Translations under genes and position numbers: made by a program
Notes under the pieces: generated by a model
Told to the model about the DNA's origin: nothing
Databases searched by the model: none
What the model saw: only the letters and a program-made list of their open reading frames with translations
Assembly: GCF_030718995.1 (NCBI RefSeq)
Contig: NZ_CP132204.1
Coordinates: 2,914,001-2,978,000 of the forward strand
DNA length: 64,000 nt
Direction of reading: 5' to 3'
Source of the DNA: Arthrobacter oryzae
GTDB lineage: Bacteria; Actinomycetota; Actinomycetes; Actinomycetales; Micrococcaceae
In this document: positions 26,106 to 36,742 of the stretch, piece by piece
Numbering within the stretch: position 1 is the stretch's first letter
Layout: each line of letters starts with the position of its first letter

Positions 26106-27442
26106 GCACAACAGCAACATCGCCCGTTCCGGGACAGCCGCAGCAGGGAAAACCGCAGCCGGGAACGCCGCAGTCGGCGGAAAAAGCCCCCGCGGTATCA
26201 GCAAAGCCCGTCACCTGGAAGGTACCGGTCCTGCTGGCCGTCCTCGGCGTCGTCGCGTTCATTTTCTTCGGCGTGATGGGACCCAACCAGACGGCCAGGT
26301 TCGGCATCTCCTCGAGCGGTGACTTCTTCCAGCTTCCGGCCATCGAGGTGCCCGCCTTCCTGGGCGGAATCGTCCTGTCGGTCCTGATGCTGGGTCTCGC
26401 CGCCTATGCGGTGTACCTCAAAACCCGGAATCAAGCCTCGCCCGGCTGGCTGCCCATCGTCTTCATCGTGCTGTTCGTGGCGGCCTTCCTGATCTGGGTG
26501 GTGGGCGGCGCCCGCACGCCCAGCATCTCGCTGGCCGGGCTCATCGCAGGTTCCGTAACACTCGCCGTGCCGCTCGTGTTCGGTTCCCTGTCCGGTGTGC
26601 TTTGCGAACGCGTCGGCGTGGTCAACATCGCCATTGAGGGGCAACTGCTCGGCGGTGCGTTCACCGCAGCGATGGTGGCCACCCTGACCAAAAGCCCCTT
26701 CGTCGGGCTGCTGGCAGCGGCAGTGGCCGGCGCCGTCGTCTCCATGGTGCTGGCGGTCTTCAGCATCAAGTACCTGGTCAACCAGATCATCGTGGGCGTG
26801 GTCCTCAACGTCCTGGTCTCCGGCCTGACCGGCTTCCTGTTCAGCACAGTGATGCAGGCCAACAAGGCCCAGTTCAACTCGCCGGGCCGGCTGCCCATCA
26901 TCGACATCCCCGTGCTTTCCAGCATCCCGGTGATCGGCCCGATCCTGTTCAAGCAGTCCGTGGTGGGTTACCTCATGTACATTGCGGTCATCGTGGTGTG
27001 GATCGGCCTCTTCAAGACCAAATGGGGCCTCCGCGTCCGGGCCGTCGGGGAACACCCGCAGGCCGCGGACACGATGGGTATCAAGGTCAACGCCACCCGC
27101 TTCTGGAACGTCACGCTCGGCGGTGCCGTTGCGGGCATCGGCGGTTCCTTCTTCACGCTGGTGGCCATCGACAGTTTCACCAAGGAGATCTCGGGCGGTC
27201 GAGGCTTCATCGCCCTGGCCGCGCTGATCTTCGGCCGGTGGAACCCGATCGGTGCGTTCTTCGCGGCGCTGCTGTTCGGCTTCGCGGACAACCTGCAGAG
27301 CATCGTGACCATCATCGGCACCCCGGTTCCCAGCCAGTTCATGGCGATGCTGCCCTACCTGGTGACGGTGCTTGCCGTGGCCGGACTGGTGGGCCGTTCC
27401 CGGCCGCCGGCAGCCAGCGGCATACCGTACGTCAAGGGTTGA
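26102..27442 (+). CDS. nucleoside ABC transporter permease 2
   Basis: The 446-residue membrane protein is the YufQ-like partner. After a Pro/Gln-rich N-terminus come about ten helices, with LAVPLVFGSLSGVLCERVGV, NIAIEGQLLGGAF and FIALAALIFGRWNP as family landmarks. ATGA overlap joins it to permease 1. The strict overlaps through ATPase, permeases, cdd and deoA indicate one transcript for import and breakdown of nucleosides. Confidence 0.88.
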   Translation: MSTTATSPVPGQPQQGKPQPGTPQSAEKAPAVSAKPVTWKVPVLLAVLGVVAFIFFGVMGPNQTARFGISSSGDFFQLPAIEVPAFLGGIVLSVLMLGLAAYAVYLKTRNQASPGWLPIVFIVLFVAAFLIWVVGGARTPSISLAGLIAGSVTLAVPLVFGSLSGVLCERVGVVNIAIEGQLLGGAFTAAMVATLTKSPFVGLLAAAVAGAVVSMVLAVFSIKYLVNQIIVGVVLNVLVSGLTGFLFSTVMQANKAQFNSPGRLPIIDIPVLSSIPVIGPILFKQSVVGYLMYIAVIVVWIGLFKTKWGLRVRAVGEHPQAADTMGIKVNATRFWNVTLGGAVAGIGGSFFTLVAIDSFTKEISGGRGFIALAALIFGRWNPIGAFFAALLFGFADNLQSIVTIIGTPVPSQFMAMLPYLVTVLAVAGLVGRSRPPAASGIPYVKG

Positions 27443-27447
27443 CGGCC

Positions 27448-27897
27448 GTGGACGAGGAAATACCACGCGTACGCGTAAGTGCAGGCGCCGGCCTGGACGC
27501 CGGCGACATCGACTGGTCGGCGCTTGAAGCAGCAGCCGTCTCAGCCATGAAGAACGCGTATGCGCCGTATTCGAAGTTCGCGGTGGGGGCGGCAGCCCTC
27601 ACCGCAGACGGCCGGATTGTCAGCGGCTGCAATGTCGAAAACGCCAGTTACGGCCTGACGCTGTGCGCCGAATGCACCTTGGTGGGCAACCTGCAGATGA
27701 CCGGCGGCGGGCTGCTGCGCGCCTTCTACTGCGTGGACGCCGGCGGCAACATCCTGATGCCGTGCGGGCGCTGCCGCCAGCTGCTGTACGAGTTCCGGGC
27801 ACCCGACATGGAACTCATGACCACACAGGGAATCAAGACAATGGACCAGGTGCTACCCGATGCCTTTGGTCCCCAACACCTGGAGGAACCCCGGTGA
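27448..27897 (+). CDS. cdd: cytidine deaminase
   Basis: Cdd deaminates cytidine and deoxycytidine to uridine forms. The 149-residue product has the zinc-binding motifs of the homotetrameric form: SGCNVENASYGLTLCAEC and MPCGRCRQ, where the catalytic glutamate lies in the CAEC segment. GTG 27448 has AAGGG nine bases upstream. TTG 27439, which overlaps the permease stop as TTGA, is an alternative. The frame is open much further upstream, but that is shadow of the permease gene. Confidence 0.92.
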   Translation: MDEEIPRVRVSAGAGLDAGDIDWSALEAAAVSAMKNAYAPYSKFAVGAAALTADGRIVSGCNVENASYGLTLCAECTLVGNLQMTGGGLLRAFYCVDAGGNILMPCGRCRQLLYEFRAPDMELMTTQGIKTMDQVLPDAFGPQHLEEPR

Positions 27898-29216
27898 CAC
27901 ACACCGCAAGCAACACCGAGGCGTTCGACGCCGTCGACATCATCCGGATCAAGCGGGACAGGGGTGTCCTGAGCCCTGAACAGATCGACTGGACCATCGA
28001 CGCCTACACGCGCGGCGCCATCGCCGATGAGCAGATGGCCGCTTTGAACATGGCCATCCTGCTCAACGGCATGGACCGCGCGGAAATCTCGCGCTGGACC
28101 GCGGCGATGATCGCCTCCGGCGAACGGATGGACTTCTCCGGCCTGAGGCGTGCCGACGGCGGCGTGAAACCGACGTCGGACAAGCACTCCACCGGGGGAG
28201 TGGGGGACAAGATCACGCTCCCGCTGGCACCTCTCGTGGCCGTTTTCGGGGTGGCCGTCCCGCAGCTCTCCGGCCGCGGACTCGGGCACACCGGCGGCAC
28301 CCTGGACAAACTGGAATCAATCCCCGGCTGGCGGGCAACGCTGAGCAACGACGAAATGATGGCCCAGCTGCAGGACGTCGGGGCCGTGATCTGTGCCGCG
28401 GGCGCCGGGCTGGCGCCCGCGGACAAGAAGCTCTACGCCCTCCGGGACGTCACCGGAACGGTGGAAGCCATCCCGCTCATTGCGTCCTCCATCATGAGCA
28501 AGAAAATTGCTGAAGGCACCGGTTCGCTGGTCCTGGACGTCAAGGTGGGAAGCGGCGCCTTCATGAAGGACGAGGCCCGGGCCCGGGAACTGGCAGAGAC
28601 CATGGTCGCGCTGGGCAAGGACGCCGGCGTCAACACGGTGGCCCTGCTGACCAACATGAACACGCCGCTGGGCCTGACCGCGGGCAACGCGATCGAAGTG
28701 GAGGAATCCGTGGAGGTCCTGGCCGGCGGCGGTCCGGAAGACGTCGTTGAACTGACCGTGCGGCTGGCCGAGGAAATGCTCGCCTGCGCCGGAGTTCATG
28801 ACGCCGACCCCCGCGCCGCCCTCAAGGACGGCCGGGCCATGGACGTGTGGAACCGGATGATCGAGGCGCAGGGCGGGGATCCGCGGGCAAAGCTCCCCGT
28901 CGCCAGGGAATCCGAGGTTGTCTACGCTCCGGCTGACGGGATCCTCGTGGAACTTGATGCCCGGTCAGTGGGTGTGGCTGCGTGGCGGCTGGGTGCCGGG
29001 CGGGCCCGCAAGGAGGACCAGGTCCAGGCCGGAGCCGGCGTCAGGCTCCACGCCAAACCCGGTGCCATGGTGCGTGCCGGCGAGCCGCTGATGACGCTGT
29101 TGACAGACACCCCGGAGAAATTCGGCCGCGCCAAGGAAGCCCTTGAAGGGGCCGTTGTTGTTGCGCCGGAAGGCTCCCGGCCGGCGCAGCAGCTCATCAT
29201 CGACCGCATCGCCTGA
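27894..29216 (+). CDS. deoA: thymidine / pyrimidine-nucleoside phosphorylase
   Basis: The enzyme splits pyrimidine nucleosides with phosphate to give the base and (deoxy)ribose-1-phosphate. The 440-residue product carries the family signature SGRGLGHTGGTLDKLESIPG and the phosphate-binding KHSTGGVGDK. The C-terminal PYNP domain is complete (YAPADGILVELDA). GTG 27894 overlaps the cdd stop as GTGA and follows TGGAGGAA. It acts directly on the uridine and deoxyuridine made by Cdd. Confidence 0.93.
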   Translation: MTHTASNTEAFDAVDIIRIKRDRGVLSPEQIDWTIDAYTRGAIADEQMAALNMAILLNGMDRAEISRWTAAMIASGERMDFSGLRRADGGVKPTSDKHSTGGVGDKITLPLAPLVAVFGVAVPQLSGRGLGHTGGTLDKLESIPGWRATLSNDEMMAQLQDVGAVICAAGAGLAPADKKLYALRDVTGTVEAIPLIASSIMSKKIAEGTGSLVLDVKVGSGAFMKDEARARELAETMVALGKDAGVNTVALLTNMNTPLGLTAGNAIEVEESVEVLAGGGPEDVVELTVRLAEEMLACAGVHDADPRAALKDGRAMDVWNRMIEAQGGDPRAKLPVARESEVVYAPADGILVELDARSVGVAAWRLGAGRARKEDQVQAGAGVRLHAKPGAMVRAGEPLMTLLTDTPEKFGRAKEALEGAVVVAPEGSRPAQQLIIDRIA

Positions 29217-29313
29217 TCCCGTGACCCTCTTCGGCCGGTTCCCGCGGCAGGCGCCCCTGGCGTCCCGCGCACCGGTCGGGGAGAAAACGGGCGGCCCCGG
29301 CCGTTAGGAAACT

Positions 29314-29941
29314 GTGCAGGCTATCAACGACTTCATTCTCGCCGCGGCAGGGCAGCCCTGGGTACTTCTCCTGGTGCTCGCCTGCTGCGTGATCGACGGG
29401 GTTCTTCCCGCCGATCCCCAGCGAGTCGGTGGTGGTTGGGCTGGCGGCTGTGGCCGCGACCGCGGATGTCCCCAATCCCTGGCTGTTGATGCTCATGGCC
29501 GCGCTGGGGGCGTTCGGGGGCGACAACATCGCCTACCTGATCGGACGCCGGGTGGGCACCCGGCGGTGGCGGTGGATGCGGGGGCGGCGAATGCAGACCG
29601 CCTTCCAGTGGGCCGGTAACGAACTCCGGAAACGGCCGGCGTCGCTGGTGCTCGTGGCGCGGTTTGTTCCGATTGGCCGGGTGGCCGTAAACCTCACCGC
29701 CGGCGCCACCCGCTTCCCGCATTTGCGTTTCGTGGGGCTGACCGTATTGTCCGCAGCGCTGTGGTCCTCATATTCGGTAGCCATCGGGCTGTTTTTCGGG
29801 CAGTGGTTCGAAGACAACCACCTGCTCGGCGCCACCATTGCCATTATCTGCGCCATCCTGCTCGGGATCATTGTGGACATTGTGATCAGCCGCTTCCGCG
29901 GCCGGATACCGGAGGAACCCGCGGCACCCGGGAGCACCTGA
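29314..29941 (+). pseudogene. DedA family membrane protein gene with a +1 frameshift
   Basis: Frame 1 from GTG 29314 (with AGGAA upstream) encodes MQAINDFILAAAGQPWVLLL and a first helix, then degenerates after VIDG. The second frame resumes as GFFPPIPSESVVVGLAA and runs to 29941. The shift maps to the GGGG run at 29398-29401; with three Gs the gene reads as one intact DedA protein of about 208 residues. The paralogue at 30042 aligns across the break (DGFAMVVPSETLIVALAA). A sequencing error, a real mutation or recoding could each explain it. Confidence 0.85.
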
Positions 29942-30041
29942 CCGGCAGGCGATTTTCAGCAGGCCGTAGCGTAGCGGATCATGCCGCTGCCATGGGACAC
30001 TAAATAGCGATTTCCGTCACTTCATAGGAGCAGGGCCTAGC

Positions 30042-30809
30042 GTGGAATTTATCAATGAGGCAGTGCTCCATGCCGCAGGCCAATGGTGGATTTATCCCAT
30101 CCTGCTGGTGTTCTTTTTTGTTGACGGCTTTGCGATGGTTGTACCGAGCGAAACCCTCATCGTGGCCCTTGCGGCGTTCTCACGCCAGAGCGGTGAACCC
30201 AACCTGTGGATCCTTGGCGCCACAGCGCTGGTCGGCGCCATCGCCGGCGACAACATGGCGTACCTGCTGGGCCGGAAGATCGGGCTGGAACGCTGGCGCT
30301 GGATGCGCAAACCCAAGGTGCAGCGGGTCTTCGCCTGGGCCCACTACGAGCTGGAGAAGCGCGGCGCCGTCCTGATCTTCACGGCCCGCTACATCCCCTG
30401 GGGCCGCGTGGCGGTCAACTACGTGGCCGGCACCACCGCTTTCCCGCACCGCAGGTTCTTCATCCTGGATGCCTTTGCCTGCGTCACCTGGGTGGGTTAC
30501 TCGATCGGGATAGGCCTGCTGGCGAGCTCCTTCCCCTTGCTGCACCACAATCCGCTGCTCGGCGCCGGCATCGCCGTGGTGTTCGCCATCATCCTCGGAA
30601 TCATCATTGACCACCTGCTGCGGTGGTGGCACAAGCGGCTGGGACGCCACGACGAAGCGCCTGCCGGCGGGGAAACAGGCAGCGAAACCGCCAGCGAAGC
30701 CAGGGGCGAAACCGCGCCGGAACACGGCGGGCGGACCGGACGGGACGACGTCGTGGACGTCCCGGCCCTGGCTGTTCCCGCCGTCGCCGAAGCCGAAACC
30801 CGCGGCTGA
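30042..30809 (+). CDS. DedA family membrane protein
   Basis: The 255-residue protein has the DedA/VTT domain: the reentrant segment VDGFAMVVPSETLIVALAAF, the GDNMAYLLGRKIG loop, and the conserved R-x3-P/W-x-G-R motif (FTARYIPWGRVAVNYVAG). A hydrophilic Glu-rich tail follows the last helix. DedA proteins support membrane integrity and lipid-carrier recycling. It is a paralogue of the frameshifted gene just upstream. Start GTG 30042 is used. Confidence 0.87.
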   Translation: MEFINEAVLHAAGQWWIYPILLVFFFVDGFAMVVPSETLIVALAAFSRQSGEPNLWILGATALVGAIAGDNMAYLLGRKIGLERWRWMRKPKVQRVFAWAHYELEKRGAVLIFTARYIPWGRVAVNYVAGTTAFPHRRFFILDAFACVTWVGYSIGIGLLASSFPLLHHNPLLGAGIAVVFAIILGIIIDHLLRWWHKRLGRHDEAPAGGETGSETASEARGETAPEHGGRTGRDDVVDVPALAVPAVAEAETRG

Positions 30810-30866
30810 AGCAGGGCCGCCCGCATCCGGGTGGCGCCGGAGGGCCGCCGACCCTAAGGTTGGAAC

Positions 30867-32027
30867 GTGACTGAGCCTATTCTTGACGCTGCCCCTGCCA
30901 TCGACTTCGACCTCAAGAGCCTCCCCAAGGTATCCCTGCACGACCACCTGGACGGCGGCCTGCGCCCGGCCACCATCATCGAACTCGCGGAGGCAGTCGG
31001 TCATACCCTGCCTTCCACCGATCCCGTGGCGCTGGGGGAGTGGTTCCGCGAATCCGCGGATTCCGGTTCGCTGGTCCGCTACCTCGAGACTTTCGACCAC
31101 ACCATCGCCGTGATGCAGACCAAAGAGGGCCTCTTCCGGGTTGCCAAGGAGTTCGTTGAAGACCTTGCCGATGACGGTGTGGTGTACGGCGAAGTCCGCT
31201 GGGCACCCGAGCAGCACCTGCAGAAGGGCCTGACGCTGGACGAAGTGGTCGAGGCCATCCAGGAAGGACTCGACGCCGGCGTCGACGCCGTCGCCGAAAC
31301 CGGTCGGGAGATCCAGGTCGGGCAGCTCATCACTGCCATGCGCCACGCGGACCGCGGCCAGGAAATCGCCGAACTGGCAGTCCGCCACCGCAACAACGGA
31401 GCCGTGGGCTTCGACATTGCCGGGGCCGAGGACGGATTCCTCCCGGCCCGCTTCCGCGATGCGTTCACCTACCTCGCCCAGCACAACTTCCCCGCCACGG
31501 TCCACGCCGGCGAAGCCGCCGGCCTGGAAAGCATCCAGTCCGCCCTCGTTGACGGCCGCGCCCTGCGCCTGGGCCACGGCGTGCGCATCGCCGAGGACAT
31601 CACCGTGGAATTCGACGACGAGGACACCCCGGAAGCGGACGAGGCCGGCGAAGCTGATGGAAACATCGGCATGGTCACCCTCGGCGAGCTCTCCAGCTGG
31701 ATCCGCGACCGCGGCATCGCCCTGGAAATCTGCCCGTCCTCCAACCTGCAGACCGGTGCCATTGCCGGTTTCGGCGAGGGCATCGAAAGCCACCCGCTGG
31801 ACATGCTTTACCAGCTCGGCTTCAACGTCACGATCAATACCGACAACCGGCTGATGAGCGGCGTGACCCTCACCGACGAGTTCGAACTGCTGGTGGAGAC
31901 CTTCGACTACGACCTCGATGACATCCTCGAGCTGACCCTGAACGCCGCAGAGGCGGCTTTCCTGCCGCTGGAGGAGAAGGAAGCCCTCGTTGAGTACATC
32001 AACGACGCCTACGCCAACCTCGCCTAA
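30867..32027 (+). CDS. add: adenosine deaminase
   Basis: Add converts adenosine to inosine and deoxyadenosine to deoxyinosine. The 386-residue TIM-barrel protein has the metal-binding SLHDHLDGG (His25 and His27), the HAGEAAG segment with catalytic glutamate, the LGHGVRI histidine, and NTDNRLMSG with the metal aspartate. It completes the purine arm of the salvage block upstream, though it is separated by the DedA genes and may be a separate unit. Confidence 0.94.
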   Translation: MTEPILDAAPAIDFDLKSLPKVSLHDHLDGGLRPATIIELAEAVGHTLPSTDPVALGEWFRESADSGSLVRYLETFDHTIAVMQTKEGLFRVAKEFVEDLADDGVVYGEVRWAPEQHLQKGLTLDEVVEAIQEGLDAGVDAVAETGREIQVGQLITAMRHADRGQEIAELAVRHRNNGAVGFDIAGAEDGFLPARFRDAFTYLAQHNFPATVHAGEAAGLESIQSALVDGRALRLGHGVRIAEDITVEFDDEDTPEADEAGEADGNIGMVTLGELSSWIRDRGIALEICPSSNLQTGAIAGFGEGIESHPLDMLYQLGFNVTINTDNRLMSGVTLTDEFELLVETFDYDLDDILELTLNAAEAAFLPLEEKEALVEYINDAYANLA

Positions 32028-32712
32028 GGACGGCACCTTCCCGGTCACCTCACTGGTGGGGGTCATCGCCGCCCTCCGGGAACACTGCCCCTGGATGGGG
32101 GCTCTGACCCACGAGTCGCTGGTGGAGTACCTCCTGGAGGAAGCCTTTGAGGTGGCCGAAACAATCGAAACCGGCGCCGACGAGGCGGAGCTCCGCGGAG
32201 AGCTGGGCGACGTCCTGCTCCAGGTAGTGCTGCACGCCCGGCTCGCGGAGGAACGCGGAAGTTTCGATTTCGACGACGTCGTCCGTGGCCTGACGGCGAA
32301 AATGATCCGCCGGAATCCGCACGTGTTCCGGCCGGACGGTTCGCTCCAGGACGCTTTCCCCGCCAGCGTGGCGGACATCGTCCGGAAGTGGGACTCCATC
32401 AAGCGGACCGAGAAGCCCGAACGCGGTGACCCCTTCGAGGGAATTCCGCAGGACCTCCCGGCCCTTGCCCGCGCCCGGAAGACCCTGGACCGGGCCGGGC
32501 GGGCAGGGCTGCCGGATCAACCGGCCGGCCCGGGGTCAGAGCTCATCGACGCCATTGACTCCGAGCAGCAGCTGGGCGAGCTCCTTCTCGCCGTCGTCGC
32601 CGCTGCCGGAAGCAAGGGCTTCGACGCCGAACGCGCCCTCCGCGGGGCGGTCAGGCGGTATCAGGACAGCCACCGCCCCGGTCACCCGGACGGGTTCCGG
32701 ACGGGATCATGA
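31990..32712 (+). CDS. mazG: MazG family nucleoside triphosphate pyrophosphohydrolase
   Basis: MazG hydrolyses NTPs to NMP and pyrophosphate and helps clear aberrant nucleotides. The protein has HCPWMGALTHESLVEYLLEEAFEVAE, where the EExxE metal motif is clear, and ELGDVLLQVVLHA, the second acidic helix. It has about 240 residues. Start choice is weak: TTG 31990 lies inside add with a 38-bp overlap, and GTG 32056 would trim the conserved beginning. A single MazG domain with a short C-terminal extension is present, not the tandem E. coli form. Confidence 0.85.
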   Translation: MSTSTTPTPTSPKDGTFPVTSLVGVIAALREHCPWMGALTHESLVEYLLEEAFEVAETIETGADEAELRGELGDVLLQVVLHARLAEERGSFDFDDVVRGLTAKMIRRNPHVFRPDGSLQDAFPASVADIVRKWDSIKRTEKPERGDPFEGIPQDLPALARARKTLDRAGRAGLPDQPAGPGSELIDAIDSEQQLGELLLAVVAAAGSKGFDAERALRGAVRRYQDSHRPGHPDGFRTGS

Positions 32713-32765
32713 CGTCCGGGTGCTGGATAGGTTTCCGTAACGTGCACCACTCTCGACTACGCTAG

Positions 32766-34115
<1,350 letters not shown>

Positions 34116-34133
34116 TATCCAAAAAAACAGCTG

Positions 34134-34169
34134 ACCGGTGGCTATGGTTGAAAGACCATGGCCACCGGT
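34134..34169 (+). terminator. eno terminator
   Basis: A 15-bp stem with one G-T wobble (34134-34148 with 34155-34169, ACCGGTGGC at its base) has a 6-nt loop and is followed by TCTGTTTTC. It lies 18 bp after the enolase stop and ends 31 bp before the next start codon. Confidence 0.85.
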
Positions 34170-34200
34170 TCTGTTTTCGGTTCGTTTTTGAAGGAGTGAC

Positions 34201-34932
34201 ATGGCCACCCGCCGTCCCAAGGTTCCCCGGGCCACGCCCGCGGCGCGCCAGTCCAAGGACGCCGACGACGGCGCTGAGGTCATCCGCGCGGATTTCGGTG
34301 CCACGCGGCACCTGCCCGCTGAAGACGAGGCCACAACGTCCCCCGCCAAAACGTCCCCTTCGCAACGGCCCGCAGCCCAGGGGAAGACCTCCACGGCAGG
34401 ACGCCTCGGGGCATCGGTCAAAGCCGGCGTAGCTGCTGGCAAACAGGCCGCCCGCGGGCCGGCAGGCAGCCAGGTGTCTGGCAGTTCTGCCGGTAGTGCC
34501 CCTGCCAGTGCAGGCAAGGACGGAGCGGACAACCAGGATCCCGTACCCGCCAAAGCCTTCTCCGGCCGGATGCTGGCCCTGGCTGTCGTCATGATTGCCA
34601 TCACCATCATGCTGGCCCCCACCGTCAAGATCTTCATCGACAAAAGAGCCGAGATCGCCGCGCTGGAGGCGGATATCGCAGCCCGGCAGGCGGAGCAGGA
34701 GGGCCTGAAGCTCCAGGTCTCACGCTGGCAGGACCCCAACTACGTGAAACAGCAGGCCCGCGACCGCATTAACATGGTTATGCCGGGAGAAACCGGCTAC
34801 TGGGTGTTTGGCAGCGATCTGCCGGCCGGGACCGCCAGTGGCCAGGCCGGTTCAGGATCAGCTGAGGACCCGGCCAACCTGCCATGGGTGGACTCGCTTT
34901 GGGAGTCCATCAGGCGCTCGGCAACAGACTAG
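34201..34932 (+). CDS. FtsB/DivIC-like septum formation initiator
   Basis: The 243-residue protein has a long disordered, basic N-terminus, a single membrane helix (MLALAVVMIAITIMLAPTV), then a coiled coil (RAEIAALEADIAARQAEQEG) and a conserved DPNYVKQQARDRINMVMPGE segment. This is the DivIC/FtsB layout, acting in the divisome with FtsL and FtsQ partners. Its place between eno and DUF501 is a conserved actinobacterial gene order. A GAAGGAG sequence precedes the ATG. Confidence 0.88.
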   Translation: MATRRPKVPRATPAARQSKDADDGAEVIRADFGATRHLPAEDEATTSPAKTSPSQRPAAQGKTSTAGRLGASVKAGVAAGKQAARGPAGSQVSGSSAGSAPASAGKDGADNQDPVPAKAFSGRMLALAVVMIAITIMLAPTVKIFIDKRAEIAALEADIAARQAEQEGLKLQVSRWQDPNYVKQQARDRINMVMPGETGYWVFGSDLPAGTASGQAGSGSAEDPANLPWVDSLWESIRRSATD

Positions 34933-35041
34933 AGGCGGTGCCCTCCGCCGGCTTTCCCACGGGACAGCCACCAAGGGCAGGAAGGCGGCCGCGCCAGTGG
35001 ACCAGAATGCAGCAGGCTTCAACGCCCAGGGCGGACACCCC

Positions 35042-35749
35042 GTGTCAGAAAGTGCCCCGACAGCGCCCGTGTCCAGCCACCCCTCCGCCAGGGACCTGGA
35101 CGTCCTGAGCCGCCAATTGGGGCGGCCCGTGCGCGACGTCGTTGAAATCCCGGCCCGCTGCGTCTGCGGCAACCCGCTCGTTGCGGCGACATCGCCGCGG
35201 CTCAGCAACGGCACACCGTTTCCCACCACTTTCTACCTCACCCACCCTGTCATCACGTCCGCAGTGTCGCGGCTCGAGGCCGCCGGCCTGATGAACCGGA
35301 TGAACGAACGACTGGTCGAGGACTCCGGGCTCGCAGCCCGGTACCGGGCTGCCCACGATGCCTATCTCGTGTCCCGGGCACAGATCGGCGAGCGGTCCGG
35401 CATTGGCGCTGTGCCGGAGATCGACGGCATCTCCGCCGGCGGGATGCCCACCCGAGTGAAGTGCCTCCACGTCCTGGTGGGCCACTCCCTGGCTGCAGGC
35501 TCCGGAGTCAACCCGCTGGGGGACGAGGCCATCGCCGCCATCAGTGAATGGTGGACAGCGGAGCGCTGCTATTGCGACGGCGCCTGGGACAGCGGCGGGG
35601 AAGCACCCTCAAAGGACCTCAGCCGCCACGGACCGCAGGGCCTCCCTGACATCGTGGGCCGTCCGGCGCCCGTCCGCAAGACCCAGCGCCACGCTGATAT
35701 CAACCACGCCGAAGAGAACACCGACAACTCCCCGGAGGCCGCACAGTGA
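35042..35749 (+). CDS. DUF501 domain-containing protein
   Basis: DUF501 proteins are conserved in actinobacteria next to FtsB-like and Ppx genes, and their function is unknown. The product of about 235 residues includes RPVRDVVEIPARCVCGNP, the conserved TFYLTHPVITSAVSRLEA and a C-terminal CLHVLVGHSLAAG segment, with paired cysteines in CVCG and a later CYCDG. GTG 35042 has AGGGCGG upstream. The frame is open further upstream in low-complexity sequence, so the start is provisional. Confidence 0.85.
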   Translation: MSESAPTAPVSSHPSARDLDVLSRQLGRPVRDVVEIPARCVCGNPLVAATSPRLSNGTPFPTTFYLTHPVITSAVSRLEAAGLMNRMNERLVEDSGLAARYRAAHDAYLVSRAQIGERSGIGAVPEIDGISAGGMPTRVKCLHVLVGHSLAAGSGVNPLGDEAIAAISEWWTAERCYCDGAWDSGGEAPSKDLSRHGPQGLPDIVGRPAPVRKTQRHADINHAEENTDNSPEAAQ

Positions 35750-36693
35750 CCCGAGTTGCCGCCATCGACTGCGGAACCAATTCCATCCGTCTCCTGATCG
35801 CCGACGTCGACGGAAAGGGGAGCGGCGCCAAGCTGACCGACGTCGTGCGTGAGATGCGGGTGGTCCGGCTTGGCCAGGGCGTGGACGCAACCGGCGAACT
35901 GGCGCAGGAGGCCCTTGACCGGACCTTCGCGGCCACCTCGGACTACGCCGCGCTGATCCGCGAACACGGGGCCGGGAAGGTGCGCTTCGTCGCCACGTCT
36001 GCCACCCGGGACGCCGGCAACCGGAAGGTATTCGTGGACGGCATCCGCGAGATCCTCGGAGTGGAGCCCGAAGTGATCACCGGTGACGAAGAGGCAGCGC
36101 TTTCCTTTGCCGGCGCGAGCAGCGTCCTGCCGTCCCGCGGCTCCGACCCCGTGCTGGTGGTGGACCTCGGCGGCGGAAGCACCGAATTCGTACTTGGCGA
36201 CGCCGACGGCGTCATCGCCGCCAGGTCGGTGGACGTCGGCTGTGTCCGGATGACGGAACGCCACCTGCGCAGCGACCCGCCGTCGCCGGAGCAGATCGCT
36301 GCGGCGGAGGCCGACGTCGACGCCGCCATCAGCGAGGCGGGTCTGGCCGTTCCGCTTGACCGCACCACCGCCGTCGTCGGCGTTGCAGGGTCCGTCACCA
36401 CCATCACAGCCCATGCGCTCCGGCTTCCGGAGTACTCGCCTGCGGCGATCCACGGCCAGGAACTTCCCCTCGGCACCGTCAGTGCGGCCTGCACCGACCT
36501 GCTGGAGATGATCAAAGCCGACCGCGCGGAACTTCCCTACATGCACCCGGGCCGGGTCGACGTCATCGGTGCCGGCGGACTGGTCTGGCGCCGCGTGCTG
36601 GAGCGCCTGGCGGAGGTCACCGACGGACGGATCACTTCGGCCGTCGCCAGCGAACACGATATTCTCGACGGAATTGCCCTGAGCATCAGCTGA
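35746..36693 (+). CDS. ppx: Ppx/GppA family exopolyphosphatase
   Basis: The 315-residue ASKHA-fold phosphatase shows phosphate 1 motif AAIDCGTNSIRLLIADV, phosphate 2 motif VVDLGGGSTEFVLG and VVGVAGSVTTITAHAL. It should remove terminal phosphates from polyphosphate or hydrolyse pppGpp. It has the short single-module form common in actinobacteria, lacking the C-terminal HD-like domain of E. coli Ppx. GTG 35746 overlaps the DUF501 stop as GTGA. Confidence 0.9.
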   Translation: MTRVAAIDCGTNSIRLLIADVDGKGSGAKLTDVVREMRVVRLGQGVDATGELAQEALDRTFAATSDYAALIREHGAGKVRFVATSATRDAGNRKVFVDGIREILGVEPEVITGDEEAALSFAGASSVLPSRGSDPVLVVDLGGGSTEFVLGDADGVIAARSVDVGCVRMTERHLRSDPPSPEQIAAAEADVDAAISEAGLAVPLDRTTAVVGVAGSVTTITAHALRLPEYSPAAIHGQELPLGTVSAACTDLLEMIKADRAELPYMHPGRVDVIGAGGLVWRRVLERLAEVTDGRITSAVASEHDILDGIALSIS

Positions 36694-36742
36694 GGATGTG
36701 GCATCAGCTCATGACCTTGCCTGTATAGCCGATTGGACCCGA

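Noticed and set aside
30180..32402. 740-residue minus-strand open frame opposite DedA, add and mazG
   Set aside because: It runs across three recognised plus-strand genes and has no domain of its own.
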